In this document: in pieces, positions 52,297 through 61,590 of the stretch
Layout of the letters: every line of letters begins with the position of its first letter
How positions within the stretch are numbered: the first letter of the stretch is position 1
Assembly: GCA_965242915.1 (NCBI GenBank)
Contig: CBDETN010000023.1
Location: forward strand, 1-64,000
Length of the DNA: 64,000 nt
Direction: 5' to 3'
Source of the DNA: CAJXII01 sp965242915
Lineage (GTDB): Bacteria; Campylobacterota; Campylobacteria; Campylobacterales; Arcobacteraceae
Translations under genes and position numbers: made by a program
The notes under the pieces: model-generated
The model's input: only the letters and a program-made list of their open reading frames with translations
Told to the model about the DNA's origin: nothing
The model's database searches: none

Positions 52297-53033
52297 TGAT
52301 AAGTATTAAAAACCTTTTTTTCAGCTATGATAAAACTAACGTCTTAGAAGATATAAATTTAACTATAAATGATAAAGATTTTTTAGCAATAATTGGTCCA
52401 AATGGCGGCGGTAAATCAACACTTTTAAAACTTTTACTAAATTTACTTACTCCAAAAAGTGGAACTATAACATTAGGAGATGATTTAAAAAAATCAAACT
52501 TAGGATATGTGCCTCAAAATACAAATCTGAATATAGGTTTTCCAATTACTGCACTTGAAGTTGTACTTATGGGACATCTTGCAGGGAAACGACCGCTTTT
52601 TGGATACGGTAAAGATGAAGTTTCTTGCGCTTTAAATTCACTCTCTCAAGTTGGTATGAAAGAGTTTGCCAATGTAAAAATTGGTAATCTTTCAGGTGGT
52701 CAGCGACAAAGAGTATTTATTGCCCGGGCATTGTGCAGCAGTCCAAAAGTTTTACTTCTTGATGAACCAACAGCAAGTATTGATGTAAAAGGACAAAGAG
52801 AAATATATGATCTATTAAAACAATTAAATCAAACAATAACTATTATTGTAGTAAGTCATGATATTTCAGTTCTTTTAAATTATGCAAAAAAAGTGGCACA
52901 TATAAATAAAAATATTGTATTTCATACTCTTGATAATATTCAAAGAAATATAGGTGCCAATGAACATATTTGTGAAGTGGAACTACTTAATAGTTTAGGG
53001 GCAATCAGCTCTTGCGGATGCAGTCATGATTGA
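52296..53033 (+). CDS. Zinc/manganese-type ABC transporter ATPase (ZnuC-like)
   Basis: The 245-residue protein has Walker A GPNGGGKST, Q-loop YVPQNTNLN, signature LSGGQRQR, Walker B LLLDEPTAS and SHD H-loop. The spacing and GYVPQ match ZnuC/MntA-type subunits. The C-terminus SSCGCSHD is Cys/His-rich and could bind metal. The permease gene overlaps by eight bases. The periplasmic binding protein is missing in this window. Confidence 0.88.
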   Translation: MISIKNLFFSYDKTNVLEDINLTINDKDFLAIIGPNGGGKSTLLKLLLNLLTPKSGTITLGDDLKKSNLGYVPQNTNLNIGFPITALEVVLMGHLAGKRPLFGYGKDEVSCALNSLSQVGMKEFANVKIGNLSGGQRQRVFIARALCSSPKVLLLDEPTASIDVKGQREIYDLLKQLNQTITIIVVSHDISVLLNYAKKVAHINKNIVFHTLDNIQRNIGANEHICEVELLNSLGAISSCGCSHD

Positions 53034-53817
53034 TATTTTATCATATACTTTTATACAACACGCAATATTAGCTGGGATTTTAGTCTCTGTTAGTGCGGGA
53101 ATTATAGGTCCGCTTATAGTTACAAATAGAATCTCGTTTTTAGCAGGGGGAATAGCACATAGCAGTTATGGTGGAATTGGAATAGCTTTGTATTTGGGAA
53201 TACCAATTTTATTTGGTGCGACTGTATTTGCGGTAATTACAGCCATAATAATCGCATACTTAACTTTACAAAATCGTGAACGAATAGATGCGGTTATAGG
53301 GATAATGTGGAGTGCAGGGATGGCACTTGGGATTATTTTAATTGATTTAACCCCAGGGTACAATGTAGATTTAATGAGCTTTTTATTTGGTTCAATTATT
53401 GCTGTTTCATTGAATGATATATATTATATGATAGTTTTAGATATAGTTATAGTTGCACTTGTAACATATTATTACCGTGAATTTTTAGCAATATCTTATG
53501 ATAGTGAATTTGCGCAACTTCGTGGAATAAATGTAAAGTTTTTTTATACACTTATGTTGGTTTTATCGGCACTGACTGTTGTAGCTGCTATTCAAGTTGT
53601 AGGATTGATTCTGGTAATTGCACTTTTAACAATACCAACCTACATAGCTGAAAACTATGCAAATAGATTATCAACTATGATGATTTTAAGTGTGATTTTT
53701 GCTGCTGTTTTTACTTTAAGCGGACTGATACTTTCGTATATATACGATTTAAGCAGTGGTGCATCTATAATTGTAGTGTCAATATTTGGTTTAATAATTT
53801 CCAAGATAATAAAATAA
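53026..53817 (+). CDS. Zinc/manganese-type ABC transporter permease (ZnuB-like)
   Basis: The 263-residue protein has about seven to eight hydrophobic helices and the ABC-3 family pattern (GILVSVSAGIIGPLIVTNRI, AGGIAHSSYGGIGIALYLG, LVIALLTIPTYIAENYANRL). It pairs with the ATPase at 52296. Substrate (Zn, Mn or Fe) cannot be fixed from sequence. Confidence 0.92.
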   Translation: MIDILSYTFIQHAILAGILVSVSAGIIGPLIVTNRISFLAGGIAHSSYGGIGIALYLGIPILFGATVFAVITAIIIAYLTLQNRERIDAVIGIMWSAGMALGIILIDLTPGYNVDLMSFLFGSIIAVSLNDIYYMIVLDIVIVALVTYYYREFLAISYDSEFAQLRGINVKFFYTLMLVLSALTVVAAIQVVGLILVIALLTIPTYIAENYANRLSTMMILSVIFAAVFTLSGLILSYIYDLSSGASIIVVSIFGLIISKIIK

Positions 53818-53841
53818 TAAAATAATAAAAAAGAAGATAAA

Positions 53842-54690
53842 ATGATAAATGAACATATATTTTTAGGAAGAATGAACAGATTAAGAATCGATAGAGATAC
53901 AGAACCTGGACTATACTTGATTTGTGAGGATGAAGAGGTTGTATTGCTTCCAAATGCTTATGTGACTGACGATATGGAAGTTGGAGATGAGATAGATGTA
54001 TTTATCTATACAGATAGTGAAGATAGACTAGTAGCAACTACTTTAACTCCAAAAGGGATGGTAGATGAGTATGTAGCTTTAAAAGTTGTTGATACTATGA
54101 AGTATGGTGCTTTTATGGATTGGGGATTGCCAAAAGATTTACTGGTTCCTCAAAAATATCAAAAAACAATCTACCATAAAGGGCAAACTAAAGTTATACG
54201 AATAGTTGAAGATTTGGATACTGATAGATTGTACGGAACCGAGAAGTTTTCAGAGTTTTTATCAAAAGACACAAAACTTTTAAAGAAAAATCAAGAAGTA
54301 AATTTAATGGTTTTTCACAAAACTCCACTTGGATATAAAGTATTAATAGCTAACAATTATGAAGGTATGATATTTGACAATGAGATTTTTCAACCAATAG
54401 AAATAGGACAAAAACTAGTTGGATATATCAAAGAGATTAGAAAAGATGACAAGATAGATGTATCTTTGCAGTCAATAGGAAAAAAAGCTTCAAAAGGTGT
54501 AGGAAGTAATAAGATTTTAGAAGTTTTAAAAGCTAATGACGGGAAGATTGGATTTACATATAAAAGTGATGCTGATGATATAAATGAAACATTTGGGATG
54601 AGTAAAAAAGCTTTTAAAAAGGCTTTGACTGAATTGATTGATGGTAAGAGTATTTTACTTGGGGATAGTGGGATTGAGTTGGTGAAATAA
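53842..54690 (+). CDS. cvfB: CvfB-like S1-domain RNA-binding protein
   Basis: The 282-residue protein has three S1-like folds (LGRMNRLRIDRDTEPGLYL; ALKVVDTMKYGAFMDWGLPKDL; GQKLVGYIKEIRKDDKIDVSL) and a C-terminal winged helix (MSKKAFKKALTELIDGKSI). This is the CvfB/YitL architecture. The family binds RNA and affects gene expression in several bacteria. It is the last conserved gene before the McrBC island. Confidence 0.9.
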   Translation: MINEHIFLGRMNRLRIDRDTEPGLYLICEDEEVVLLPNAYVTDDMEVGDEIDVFIYTDSEDRLVATTLTPKGMVDEYVALKVVDTMKYGAFMDWGLPKDLLVPQKYQKTIYHKGQTKVIRIVEDLDTDRLYGTEKFSEFLSKDTKLLKKNQEVNLMVFHKTPLGYKVLIANNYEGMIFDNEIFQPIEIGQKLVGYIKEIRKDDKIDVSLQSIGKKASKGVGSNKILEVLKANDGKIGFTYKSDADDINETFGMSKKAFKKALTELIDGKSILLGDSGIELVK

Positions 54691-54694
54691 TTTA

Positions 54695-55840
54695 GTGAAT
54701 GATAATATAATATATGAATATCAAGAAGTAAATAATACTGACTTAAGACAATATATTATTGATACACCATCACTACATCAATATTTTAAACAAGATTGGA
54801 AAAAATTAAAAGCTAGACAATATTGTGGGATATTAAACCATGATGGTGTTGATTTTTATATATTGCCCAAAATTGCAAAAAAACAAGATAACGATACAAA
54901 TCTAAATATTTTTATCTATATGTTGATGTACACTTATGATATAAAAGTACATAACGAACATCTATCAAACTCATCAAATTTAAAATCAAATAATATCTTA
55001 GAAGTTTTTATCCAGCTATTTGCTAAAAACTTATTTTTACAGTTTCAAAAAGGTATTTATAAAGAGTATATAACCGAGCAAGACAACTTAATAACTCTAA
55101 GAGGTAAGTATCTAATAAATGAAAATTTAAAATACAACTTCACTAAAAATAAAATATATTGTGAATATGATGAATTTAGCGAAGATAATGAACTAAACCA
55201 GTTCTTTTTATATGCAATTAAAACTTTGATGAACTATACAAAAAATAAAAAGCTTTTAAAACAGTGTGAGCTAATACTTAATGAAGTGACCTTTAGGCAG
55301 TTTGATATAGAAACTATAAACATACATTTTAATAGACTAAACAATAGATTTAAAGATAGCTTTGAGTTTGCATTGTTACTTTTAAAAAAATCAATTCCTA
55401 ACTTTTCAAAAGATAAAAAAAGTTTTGCATTTTTATTTGATATGAATGAGCTTTTTGAGAAGTTTATTGGGAATATTTATAAAAATATTGATAATACTAC
55501 TAAATTACAAAATGAAAGAAACTTTAGAAATTTAAAATTAATACCAGATATAGTTTGTGATAATTTAATCATAGATGTCAAATATAAACTAGCAAAAGAT
55601 AAAAAAGATTTAAAAAGAGATGATAAATATCAAATGTTTGTTTATGGGACTAATTTGGATATAAAAAATACTATGCTTTTGTATCCTAAACATGATAATA
55701 AAATAGTTGATGAAGATTTAAGACTAGGAAAAGATGATAAAATGATTGGATTAAAAATGAGAGGTATTGATTTAGATTTTAATGGTGGATATGATGAGTA
55801 TATTGAAGAGATTAAAAATAGATTGGAGAAAATAGTATGA
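54695..55840 (+). CDS. mcrC: McrC-type endonuclease subunit of a McrBC system
   Basis: McrC cuts DNA with methylated or modified cytosine together with McrB. The 381-residue protein starts at GTG 54695, four bases after cvfB. The N-terminal half is an OB/wing-like region (YCGILNHDGVDFYILPKIA); the C-terminal PD-(D/E)xK nuclease core reads LIPDIVCDNLIIDVKYKLA, giving D and D-x-K. It stands before mcrB, the reverse of the usual order, and overlaps it by four bases. Confidence 0.85.
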   Translation: MNDNIIYEYQEVNNTDLRQYIIDTPSLHQYFKQDWKKLKARQYCGILNHDGVDFYILPKIAKKQDNDTNLNIFIYMLMYTYDIKVHNEHLSNSSNLKSNNILEVFIQLFAKNLFLQFQKGIYKEYITEQDNLITLRGKYLINENLKYNFTKNKIYCEYDEFSEDNELNQFFLYAIKTLMNYTKNKKLLKQCELILNEVTFRQFDIETINIHFNRLNNRFKDSFEFALLLLKKSIPNFSKDKKSFAFLFDMNELFEKFIGNIYKNIDNTTKLQNERNFRNLKLIPDIVCDNLIIDVKYKLAKDKKDLKRDDKYQMFVYGTNLDIKNTMLLYPKHDNKIVDEDLRLGKDDKMIGLKMRGIDLDFNGGYDEYIEEIKNRLEKIV

Positions 55841-57384
55841 ATTATAATATTACAAAAGAAGAATTTGAAAAAAGATATGATAATTTTTTAAATAAATTGT
55901 TTCTTAAAGAAGGTGGACATTTTCATAAATTAACTACAAATAATGGAACAGACTTTGGAATACTAAGGAACACTAATTCTGTTTATGTAAAAGCATTAAC
56001 AAAAAAAGAAACAGAAATGGTTATTTCAAAAAATCAATTAATTGATGTAGTATTTAATAATAAAAAATTTCTTTATAGCTCTTATGAACCAGTTGTAATT
56101 GATTATATAATAAATGATAAACTAAATGACTTATCAGAACTTTGTGAATATTATGATTACTATGAATCTCAAATTAAAGTAGAAAAGAATAGACTTTTAC
56201 CAATTGCCGTATTAACACATAATCCCAAAGGAGAGTGGGGAGATGTTCGAGAACAAATCGAAAAAGGTGGATATAATGGCTGGGGTGTTAAGTTAAAATT
56301 AAAAATTGGACAAAAAGTTTTAATATATATTTCTAGTAATGTTAGGCAAATTCAATATATTATGAAAGTTGAAAGTATTAACAATAATAAGACTGTTGAT
56401 TTAAAACTTATTAAAAAAATTGATGATAAAAAATCAAAGTTACTTTCATATGAGAATTTAAAAGAACAAGGTTTAAAACCAAGTACAATTAATTATTTTT
56501 TAAATAATAATGAAAAATTATATACATATGTAATAAATATTTTAAACCTTAAAAACAATCCAAGCAATAGTATTCAAATAAAAAATATAATTCTTTATGG
56601 TGCACCAGGAGTTGGTAAAACTCATAATTATCAAAGAATTATTTCAATGATAGAAAATGGAGATTCTGAAAAAGATATATTTGATACTATCACAAATAAT
56701 GAAGATAAAAATAAAGTAGAATTAGATAGGGATATTTTTCAAACTATAAAAAATGATAAAAGAGTTGAATTTATAACATTTCATCAAAGCTATTCTTATG
56801 AAGATTTTATTGAAGGATTTAGACCTACAAAAAAAGGTATTAAATTAAAAAAAGGTATTTTTAATATTATTAGCAAAAAAGCTCTAAAACAACCAACTAA
56901 AAACTTCTACATAGTAATAGATGAAATAAATAGAGGAAATATATCTAAAATATTTGGAGAACTTATCACACTTATTGAAGAAGATAAACGCGATATTTAT
57001 GAAGTAACTCTTCCATACTCAAAAGAGCTTTTTAAAATCCCATCAAATCTTTATATCATAGCAACTATGAATAGTACAGATAAATCTATTGCTACTATTG
57101 ATATAGCCTTAAGAAGAAGATTTACATTTTTAAAAATGAAACCAAATTTAGAGTTAGTTGAAGACGAAGAAGCTAGAAACTTTATGGATAAATTAAATCA
57201 ATATATTGAAAAATCATCACTTGGAGAAGATTATAAGTTGGGACATAGTTATTTTATGGGTAAAGATATAGATTTAGAATTTATAAAAGAGTATAAAATT
57301 AAACCACTTTTGGAAGAGTATTTTTATGCTGAAGATAAAACTCCTGATGATATAATCAAAAAAGCTTTGGAATATAGAGAATAA
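55837..57384 (+). CDS. mcrB: McrB-type AAA+ GTPase with an EVE-like N-terminal domain
   Basis: The 515-residue protein has a C-terminal McrB AAA+ core: Walker A GAPGVGKTHNY, FHQSYSYEDFIEGFRP, Walker B YIVIDEINRGN, and MNSTDKSIATIDIALRRRF (E. coli MNTADRS). About residues 125-195 (LLPIAVLTHNPKGEWGDVRE, VLIYISSNVRQIQYIMKV) look like an EVE/PUA-type base-reader fold. The system should restrict modified DNA. It overlaps mcrC. Confidence 0.85.
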   Translation: MNYNITKEEFEKRYDNFLNKLFLKEGGHFHKLTTNNGTDFGILRNTNSVYVKALTKKETEMVISKNQLIDVVFNNKKFLYSSYEPVVIDYIINDKLNDLSELCEYYDYYESQIKVEKNRLLPIAVLTHNPKGEWGDVREQIEKGGYNGWGVKLKLKIGQKVLIYISSNVRQIQYIMKVESINNNKTVDLKLIKKIDDKKSKLLSYENLKEQGLKPSTINYFLNNNEKLYTYVINILNLKNNPSNSIQIKNIILYGAPGVGKTHNYQRIISMIENGDSEKDIFDTITNNEDKNKVELDRDIFQTIKNDKRVEFITFHQSYSYEDFIEGFRPTKKGIKLKKGIFNIISKKALKQPTKNFYIVIDEINRGNISKIFGELITLIEEDKRDIYEVTLPYSKELFKIPSNLYIIATMNSTDKSIATIDIALRRRFTFLKMKPNLELVEDEEARNFMDKLNQYIEKSSLGEDYKLGHSYFMGKDIDLEFIKEYKIKPLLEEYFYAEDKTPDDIIKKALEYRE

Positions 57385-57391
57385 ACATTAC

Positions 57392-57436
57392 AAAATGACT
57401 TATTATTTAAAAAAACAAAATTTTAATGCTATGATA
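57392..57436 (+). repeat. 45-bp imperfect direct repeat, first copy
   Basis: The block AAAATGACTTATTATTTAAA... ending in AATGCTATGATA has a partner at 57633-57677 with about 40 of 45 bases equal. Both could act as promoters (TATGAT after TGC) or encode the same start of a small protein, M-T-Y-Y-L-K. Confidence 0.7.
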
Positions 57437-57550
57437 CTACAACAAAAAGTTTTTAGTAAAAAGAGAATATTAAGTAAAATTGGTAAAGTAGATAATGAAA
57501 ATTTCAAAATTATTATAGATAAATTAAAAAAATTAATTGACCCCACTTAA
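57395..57550 (+). pseudogene. MazF/PemK-like toxin C-terminal remnant
   Basis: A 51-codon frame reads ...NAMILQQKVFSKKRILSK, then IGKVDNENFKIIIDKLKK, which matches the MazF/PemK terminal pattern (Q-x-[RK]-x-x-x-K-x-R-[LI]-x-x-K-I-G). The N-terminal half, with the RNase site, is missing and no ribosome site precedes ATG 57395. Probably a decayed toxin. The frame could be chance, since the gap is AT-rich. Confidence 0.4.
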
Positions 57551-57560
57551 AAAAAGTGGG
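57542..57560 (+). terminator. Small GC hairpin in the mcrB-BRO gap
   Basis: CCCACTT pairs with AAGTGGG around an A-rich loop of five bases. It overlaps the end of the toxin-like remnant. No T tract follows, so termination is uncertain. The remaining bases up to 57632 show nothing recognisable. Confidence 0.4.
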
Positions 57561-57632
57561 TGTGCCGTTAAGCGAATTGTAAATGTATTATAACAAAATA
57601 AAAGATAAAAAACAAGAGATAAAGAATATAAC

Positions 57633-57677
57633 AATATGACATACTATTTAAAAAATCAAAATCTTAATGCTATGATA
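57633..57677 (+). repeat. 45-bp imperfect direct repeat, second copy
   Basis: This copy lies 24 bases before the BRO gene and ends in the likely -10 TATGAT. It differs from 57392-57436 at about five positions. It could be the actual promoter of the BRO gene, with the first copy being the ancestral or duplicated one. Confidence 0.7.
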
Positions 57678-57700
57678 TGTAAAAATATCGAGGATAACAA

Positions 57701-58534
57701 ATGAAAATAAGTGAAAATAAAAGTATGCAACTATTTCAATCACAAGAGATACGAACACAATGGAATGATGATAAGGAATTATGGTTCTTTAGTATTATAG
57801 ATGTAGTTTTAGTTTTAGTTAATAGTAAAGACTACCAAACGGCAAGAAAATATTGGAATAAATTAAAACAACGATTAAAAGAAGAAGGAAATGAAACGGT
57901 GACAAATTGTCACCAGTTGAAATTAAAAGCTCGTGATGGTAAAATGCGACTTACAGATGTAGCTAATACAGAACAACTATTAAGATTAGTACAATCCATT
58001 CCATCACCCAATGCAGAGCCTTTTAAGGTATGGTTAGCACAAGTTGGATATGAAAGATTAGAAGCTATTGCTGACCCTGAAAAATCTATTGATAAAGCTA
58101 TGGAAGATTATTTAAATCTTGGTTATTCAAAAGACTGGATAAACCAACGATTAAAAAGTATTGAAGTTAGAAGAGATTTAACTGATGAGTGGGAAAATAG
58201 GGGAGTAGAAAAAGGGAAAGAATTTGCTACTTTAACTGATATTATTACAAAAGCTTGGAGTGGAAATACAACTAAAGAATATAAAAACTTAAAAGGCTTA
58301 AAAAAAGAAAATTTACGAGACAATATGTCAAATCTTGAATTGGTTTTAAATATGTTAGCAGAAGCTACGACAACTGAAATATCAAAAGAAAAGAAACCTA
58401 AGGATATAAACGAAAGTAAGGTAATAGCAAAACAAGGTGGTACGATAGCCGGGGATACAAGAGTTGCTATTGAACAACAAACAGGTAAAAAAATAGTAAC
58501 TAGTATAAATGCTAAAAAGTTATTGGATAAATAA
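57701..58534 (+). CDS. BRO-family phage-antirepressor-like protein
   Basis: The 277-residue protein shows a BRO-N-like N-terminal half (LFQSQEIRTQWNDDKELWFF, SIIDVVLVLVNSKDY, YWNKLKQRLKEEGNET) and an end GGTIAGDTRVAIEQQTGKKI as in many antirepressor-like proteins. Such genes are common in mobile or defence regions and are thought to bind DNA. It is not part of a recognisable prophage here. RBS AGGATAAC precedes ATG 57701. Confidence 0.78.
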   Translation: MKISENKSMQLFQSQEIRTQWNDDKELWFFSIIDVVLVLVNSKDYQTARKYWNKLKQRLKEEGNETVTNCHQLKLKARDGKMRLTDVANTEQLLRLVQSIPSPNAEPFKVWLAQVGYERLEAIADPEKSIDKAMEDYLNLGYSKDWINQRLKSIEVRRDLTDEWENRGVEKGKEFATLTDIITKAWSGNTTKEYKNLKGLKKENLRDNMSNLELVLNMLAEATTTEISKEKKPKDINESKVIAKQGGTIAGDTRVAIEQQTGKKIVTSINAKKLLDK

Positions 58535-58554
58535 AAAAATAAAGTGAAAATAAA

Positions 58555-60603
58555 GTGCCCTTAACAAACCTAAACCAAGAACAACACACGTCCGCAACTT
58601 GTAAAGCAGGACATAACTTAATAATTGCCAGTGCAGGTACCGGTAAGACTTCGACTATTGTTGGTCGTATTGGACACTTACTAAATAGTGGTGTACAGCC
58701 TGAGCAAATTTTACTTTTAACTTTTACAAACAAAGCAGCAGCAGAGATGATTGGGAGGGTTGCGAGCTTTTTTGATAAAGAAATTGCAAGTCGTATTATG
58801 GCGGGTACTTTTCACAGTGTGAGTTATAAATTGTTAAAGAAGTTAAATTATAATATCACTTTAAAGCAGCCAAATGAATTAAAAACTTTATTTAAATCAG
58901 TTTATGAAAAGCGGATTTTTGTAAATATTCATGAAGATGCACCGCCATATGACGGTGGATATTTATATGATATATATTCATTGTTTTTAAACAGCCGATA
59001 TGATGATGAGTTTAGTGATTGGTTAACAAACAGGAATGTTGCTCAAGGGCATTATCTTGATATTTATGAAGATGCTATTGATGAGTTTAATGTACTTAAG
59101 AAAGAATATGGTTATGTAAATTTTGATGATTTACTTTTAACCATGCTTGAAGCCCAAGAACATAACGAGTTTGATTTTAAAGAAATATTAGTAGATGAAT
59201 ACCAAGACACAAACCCTTTGCAAGGTAAACTTCTTGATGGATTTAAGCCTAAAAGTCTGTTTTGTGTTGGGGATTATGACCAAAGTATTTATGCTTTTAA
59301 TGGCTCTGATATTGGTATTATTTCATCATTTGATGACAGATACAATGATACACAAGTTTTTACTTTAACTAAAAATTATCGTTCAACTAAGCCTATTTTG
59401 GATTTAGCTTCAAAAGTCATAGAGCATAACGAAAGAGTATATGAAAAAAATCTTGAAGTGGTGCGAACCGAACATTCTCATCTTCCTCAGCTTTTGGCTT
59501 TTGATGAATTATATAATCAATATGAATATATAGCACAAAATATCAGTAAATCACAAACTAAAAAAGAAGATATAGCTATAATTTATAGAAACAACTCAAG
59601 TGCAGATGGTATTGAAGCAAATCTACGAGATTTGGGTATTGAGTGCAAAAGAAAAGGCGGTCATAGTTTTTTTGATGCAAGAGAGATAAAAGCATTGCTG
59701 GATATGCTGACATTGATGATAAATCCTAACGATATGATGGCATTTATTCATTTGGTTGAATATGGAAAAGGGATAGGTAAGGCAATAGCAAAAGATATAT
59801 TTGATGCTTTGATAAAATTAGGTCACGGAAATATTATAGACGGTTTATTTAATCCAGATGACAGTATTAAAAATCCGTATAAAACCAATATTATAAAAAA
59901 TGAACAATTAGGACTTTTTGATGATTTTATAGAGATGGGTTCAGTTGCCAGATTTAAAGATATAGGGCTTGATAAACCATATGACAGAGAAAACTTTTTG
60001 AGTAATGCTATCTTAAAACATCCTAAACTCAGTGTTGAGGGAGCTACATTTTTATTTGATTTTTATCTCATTATTAAAGAGCTTAAAAGAATAAGCAGCC
60101 CATTAAATGCTCTAAAACATATCCAACAAAGTCAATTTTTTATAACCATTGTTGATATATTGTGTGATAGACGGGCAAAACAAAAAGATGGAACGATAAA
60201 TGCAAATATAAAAGAGAGTGCTGTATTTAAAGCCAAAAGAAGAACAGAAACTTTAAAACAACTCTCTCGTAAACATACAAATTTAAAAAACTTTATAAAT
60301 GCGATGGTTTTAGGCGGTGGAGAGCTAAGTGAGGGTGGCGGAGTAAATTTATTATCAATTCATGCCAGCAAAGGGCTTGAATTTACAGAAGTTTATGTAT
60401 GTGACTTGATGGATGGGCGATTTCCAAACCGAACTTTGATGAGTAGAGGCGGCTCTTTAGAGGAGGAGCGACGACTTTTTTATGTTGCAGTTACAAGAGC
60501 TAAAGATATTTTATATCTTAGTTATGCAAAATATGATAGAATAAAGAAAATAGATTTCATCTACAGCCCGTTTTTATGCGAAGCTGGGTTAATCAAAAAA
60601 TAG
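58555..60603 (+). CDS. UvrD/Rep-type ATP-dependent DNA helicase
   Basis: The 682-residue SF1A helicase starts at GTG 58555 and has Q motif LNQEQHTSA, Walker A ASAGTGKTST, LLTFTNKAAAEM, DEYQDTNPLQ, GDYDQSIYAFNGSD, RSTKPIL, LLSIHASKGLEFTEVYV and EERRLFYVAVTRAK. It resembles the Campylobacter housekeeping UvrD/PcrA in length and start. The 3' end around YLSYAKYDRI is duplicated downstream at 61591-61640. Confidence 0.93.
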   Translation: MPLTNLNQEQHTSATCKAGHNLIIASAGTGKTSTIVGRIGHLLNSGVQPEQILLLTFTNKAAAEMIGRVASFFDKEIASRIMAGTFHSVSYKLLKKLNYNITLKQPNELKTLFKSVYEKRIFVNIHEDAPPYDGGYLYDIYSLFLNSRYDDEFSDWLTNRNVAQGHYLDIYEDAIDEFNVLKKEYGYVNFDDLLLTMLEAQEHNEFDFKEILVDEYQDTNPLQGKLLDGFKPKSLFCVGDYDQSIYAFNGSDIGIISSFDDRYNDTQVFTLTKNYRSTKPILDLASKVIEHNERVYEKNLEVVRTEHSHLPQLLAFDELYNQYEYIAQNISKSQTKKEDIAIIYRNNSSADGIEANLRDLGIECKRKGGHSFFDAREIKALLDMLTLMINPNDMMAFIHLVEYGKGIGKAIAKDIFDALIKLGHGNIIDGLFNPDDSIKNPYKTNIIKNEQLGLFDDFIEMGSVARFKDIGLDKPYDRENFLSNAILKHPKLSVEGATFLFDFYLIIKELKRISSPLNALKHIQQSQFFITIVDILCDRRAKQKDGTINANIKESAVFKAKRRTETLKQLSRKHTNLKNFINAMVLGGGELSEGGGVNLLSIHASKGLEFTEVYVCDLMDGRFPNRTLMSRGGSLEEERRLFYVAVTRAKDILYLSYAKYDRIKKIDFIYSPFLCEAGLIKK

Positions 60604-60682
60604 AATATTGGTATAAAAGATTTAACCGAATGATAAAGCTAAATAAAGGATTAGAGATAGATATGAAATACGGAGTTGAAAG

Positions 60683-61584
60683 ATGCTAGATAAAATATAA
60701 AAAATACTAAAATATTAAAATCTATCATAGATGCTGATACTCATTTTTTAGCAGTGACGGATTTAGAAACAATATCATTTGCAAACAAAACATTTAAAAA
60801 CTTTTTTAATATAGAACATATAGAGGAATTTAATACTAAATATAATTCTTTTATAGATATATTTTTAGAACAAGATGATTTTATACATAAAGGACTATTA
60901 AAAGATGATGAAAAACTTATAGATCTTATGTTAAGAACACGAGCTACAAAAAGAAATGTAATGATATTTGATTTTGCTAAGTTTGTACCAAAATCATTTC
61001 AATTTAATCTTATACCAATCAATAGAGAAAATGGTAAAGATATATATTTAGTAACATTTATTGATATCTCACTTATGACTTTAGAAAAAGTAGAGATGAA
61101 AAATAAAGTTTATTATGATAATTTAACCGGTATTTATAATAGAAATAAAATAGATGAAGTATTTAAAGATTCAATTGCCAGAGCAGATAGATATGATGAA
61201 ACTTTTAGTATGATACTTGTTGATATTGATCATTTTAAAAGTTTTAATGATATTCATGGACATCTTGTGGGTGATGAGGTACTTATACTTTTAGCAAAAA
61301 CAATAGAAAGAGTTACAAGAGAGACTGATACATTTGCCAGATGGGGCGGGGAAGAGTTTGTTATGATTCTGCCAAAAACTTCAAAAGAAAATGCAGCTGT
61401 TGTAGCTGAACACTTAAGAAGTAATGTTGAAAAAATTGAACATAAAACCGCAGGTGGGGTAACTGCCAGTTTTGGAGTATGTCAATATGAAAAAAACGAC
61501 ACAAAGAAAAATATGTATGAAAAATGTGATAAAGCTTTATACAGAGCCAAAGCAAATGGCAGAAATAGAGTAGAAATAAGCTAA
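60683..61584 (+). pseudogene. Diguanylate cyclase (PAS-GGDEF), apparently frameshifted near its start
   Basis: The main frame (GTG 60754 onwards, 276 residues) encodes a PAS-like domain (about 1-115, FANKTFKNFFNIEHIEE) and an active GGDEF domain with RWGGEEFVMI, which makes c-di-GMP. But the PAS frame continues upstream (ILKSIIDADTHFLAV), with no canonical start codon before an in-frame stop at 60691. An ATG at 60683 with GGAG at 60672-60675 reads only MLDKI and stops; one more A in the run at 60692-60695 would join the two frames. So either a sequencing error, a phase-variable run, or a decayed gene. The GTG 60754 form could still be translated. Confidence 0.7.
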
Positions 61585-61590
61585 ATTAAA

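Noticed and set aside
57561..57632. Gap sequence starting TGTGCCGTTAAGCG as a possible repeat element
   Set aside because: No second copy or inverted partner was found in the window, so nothing can be supported.
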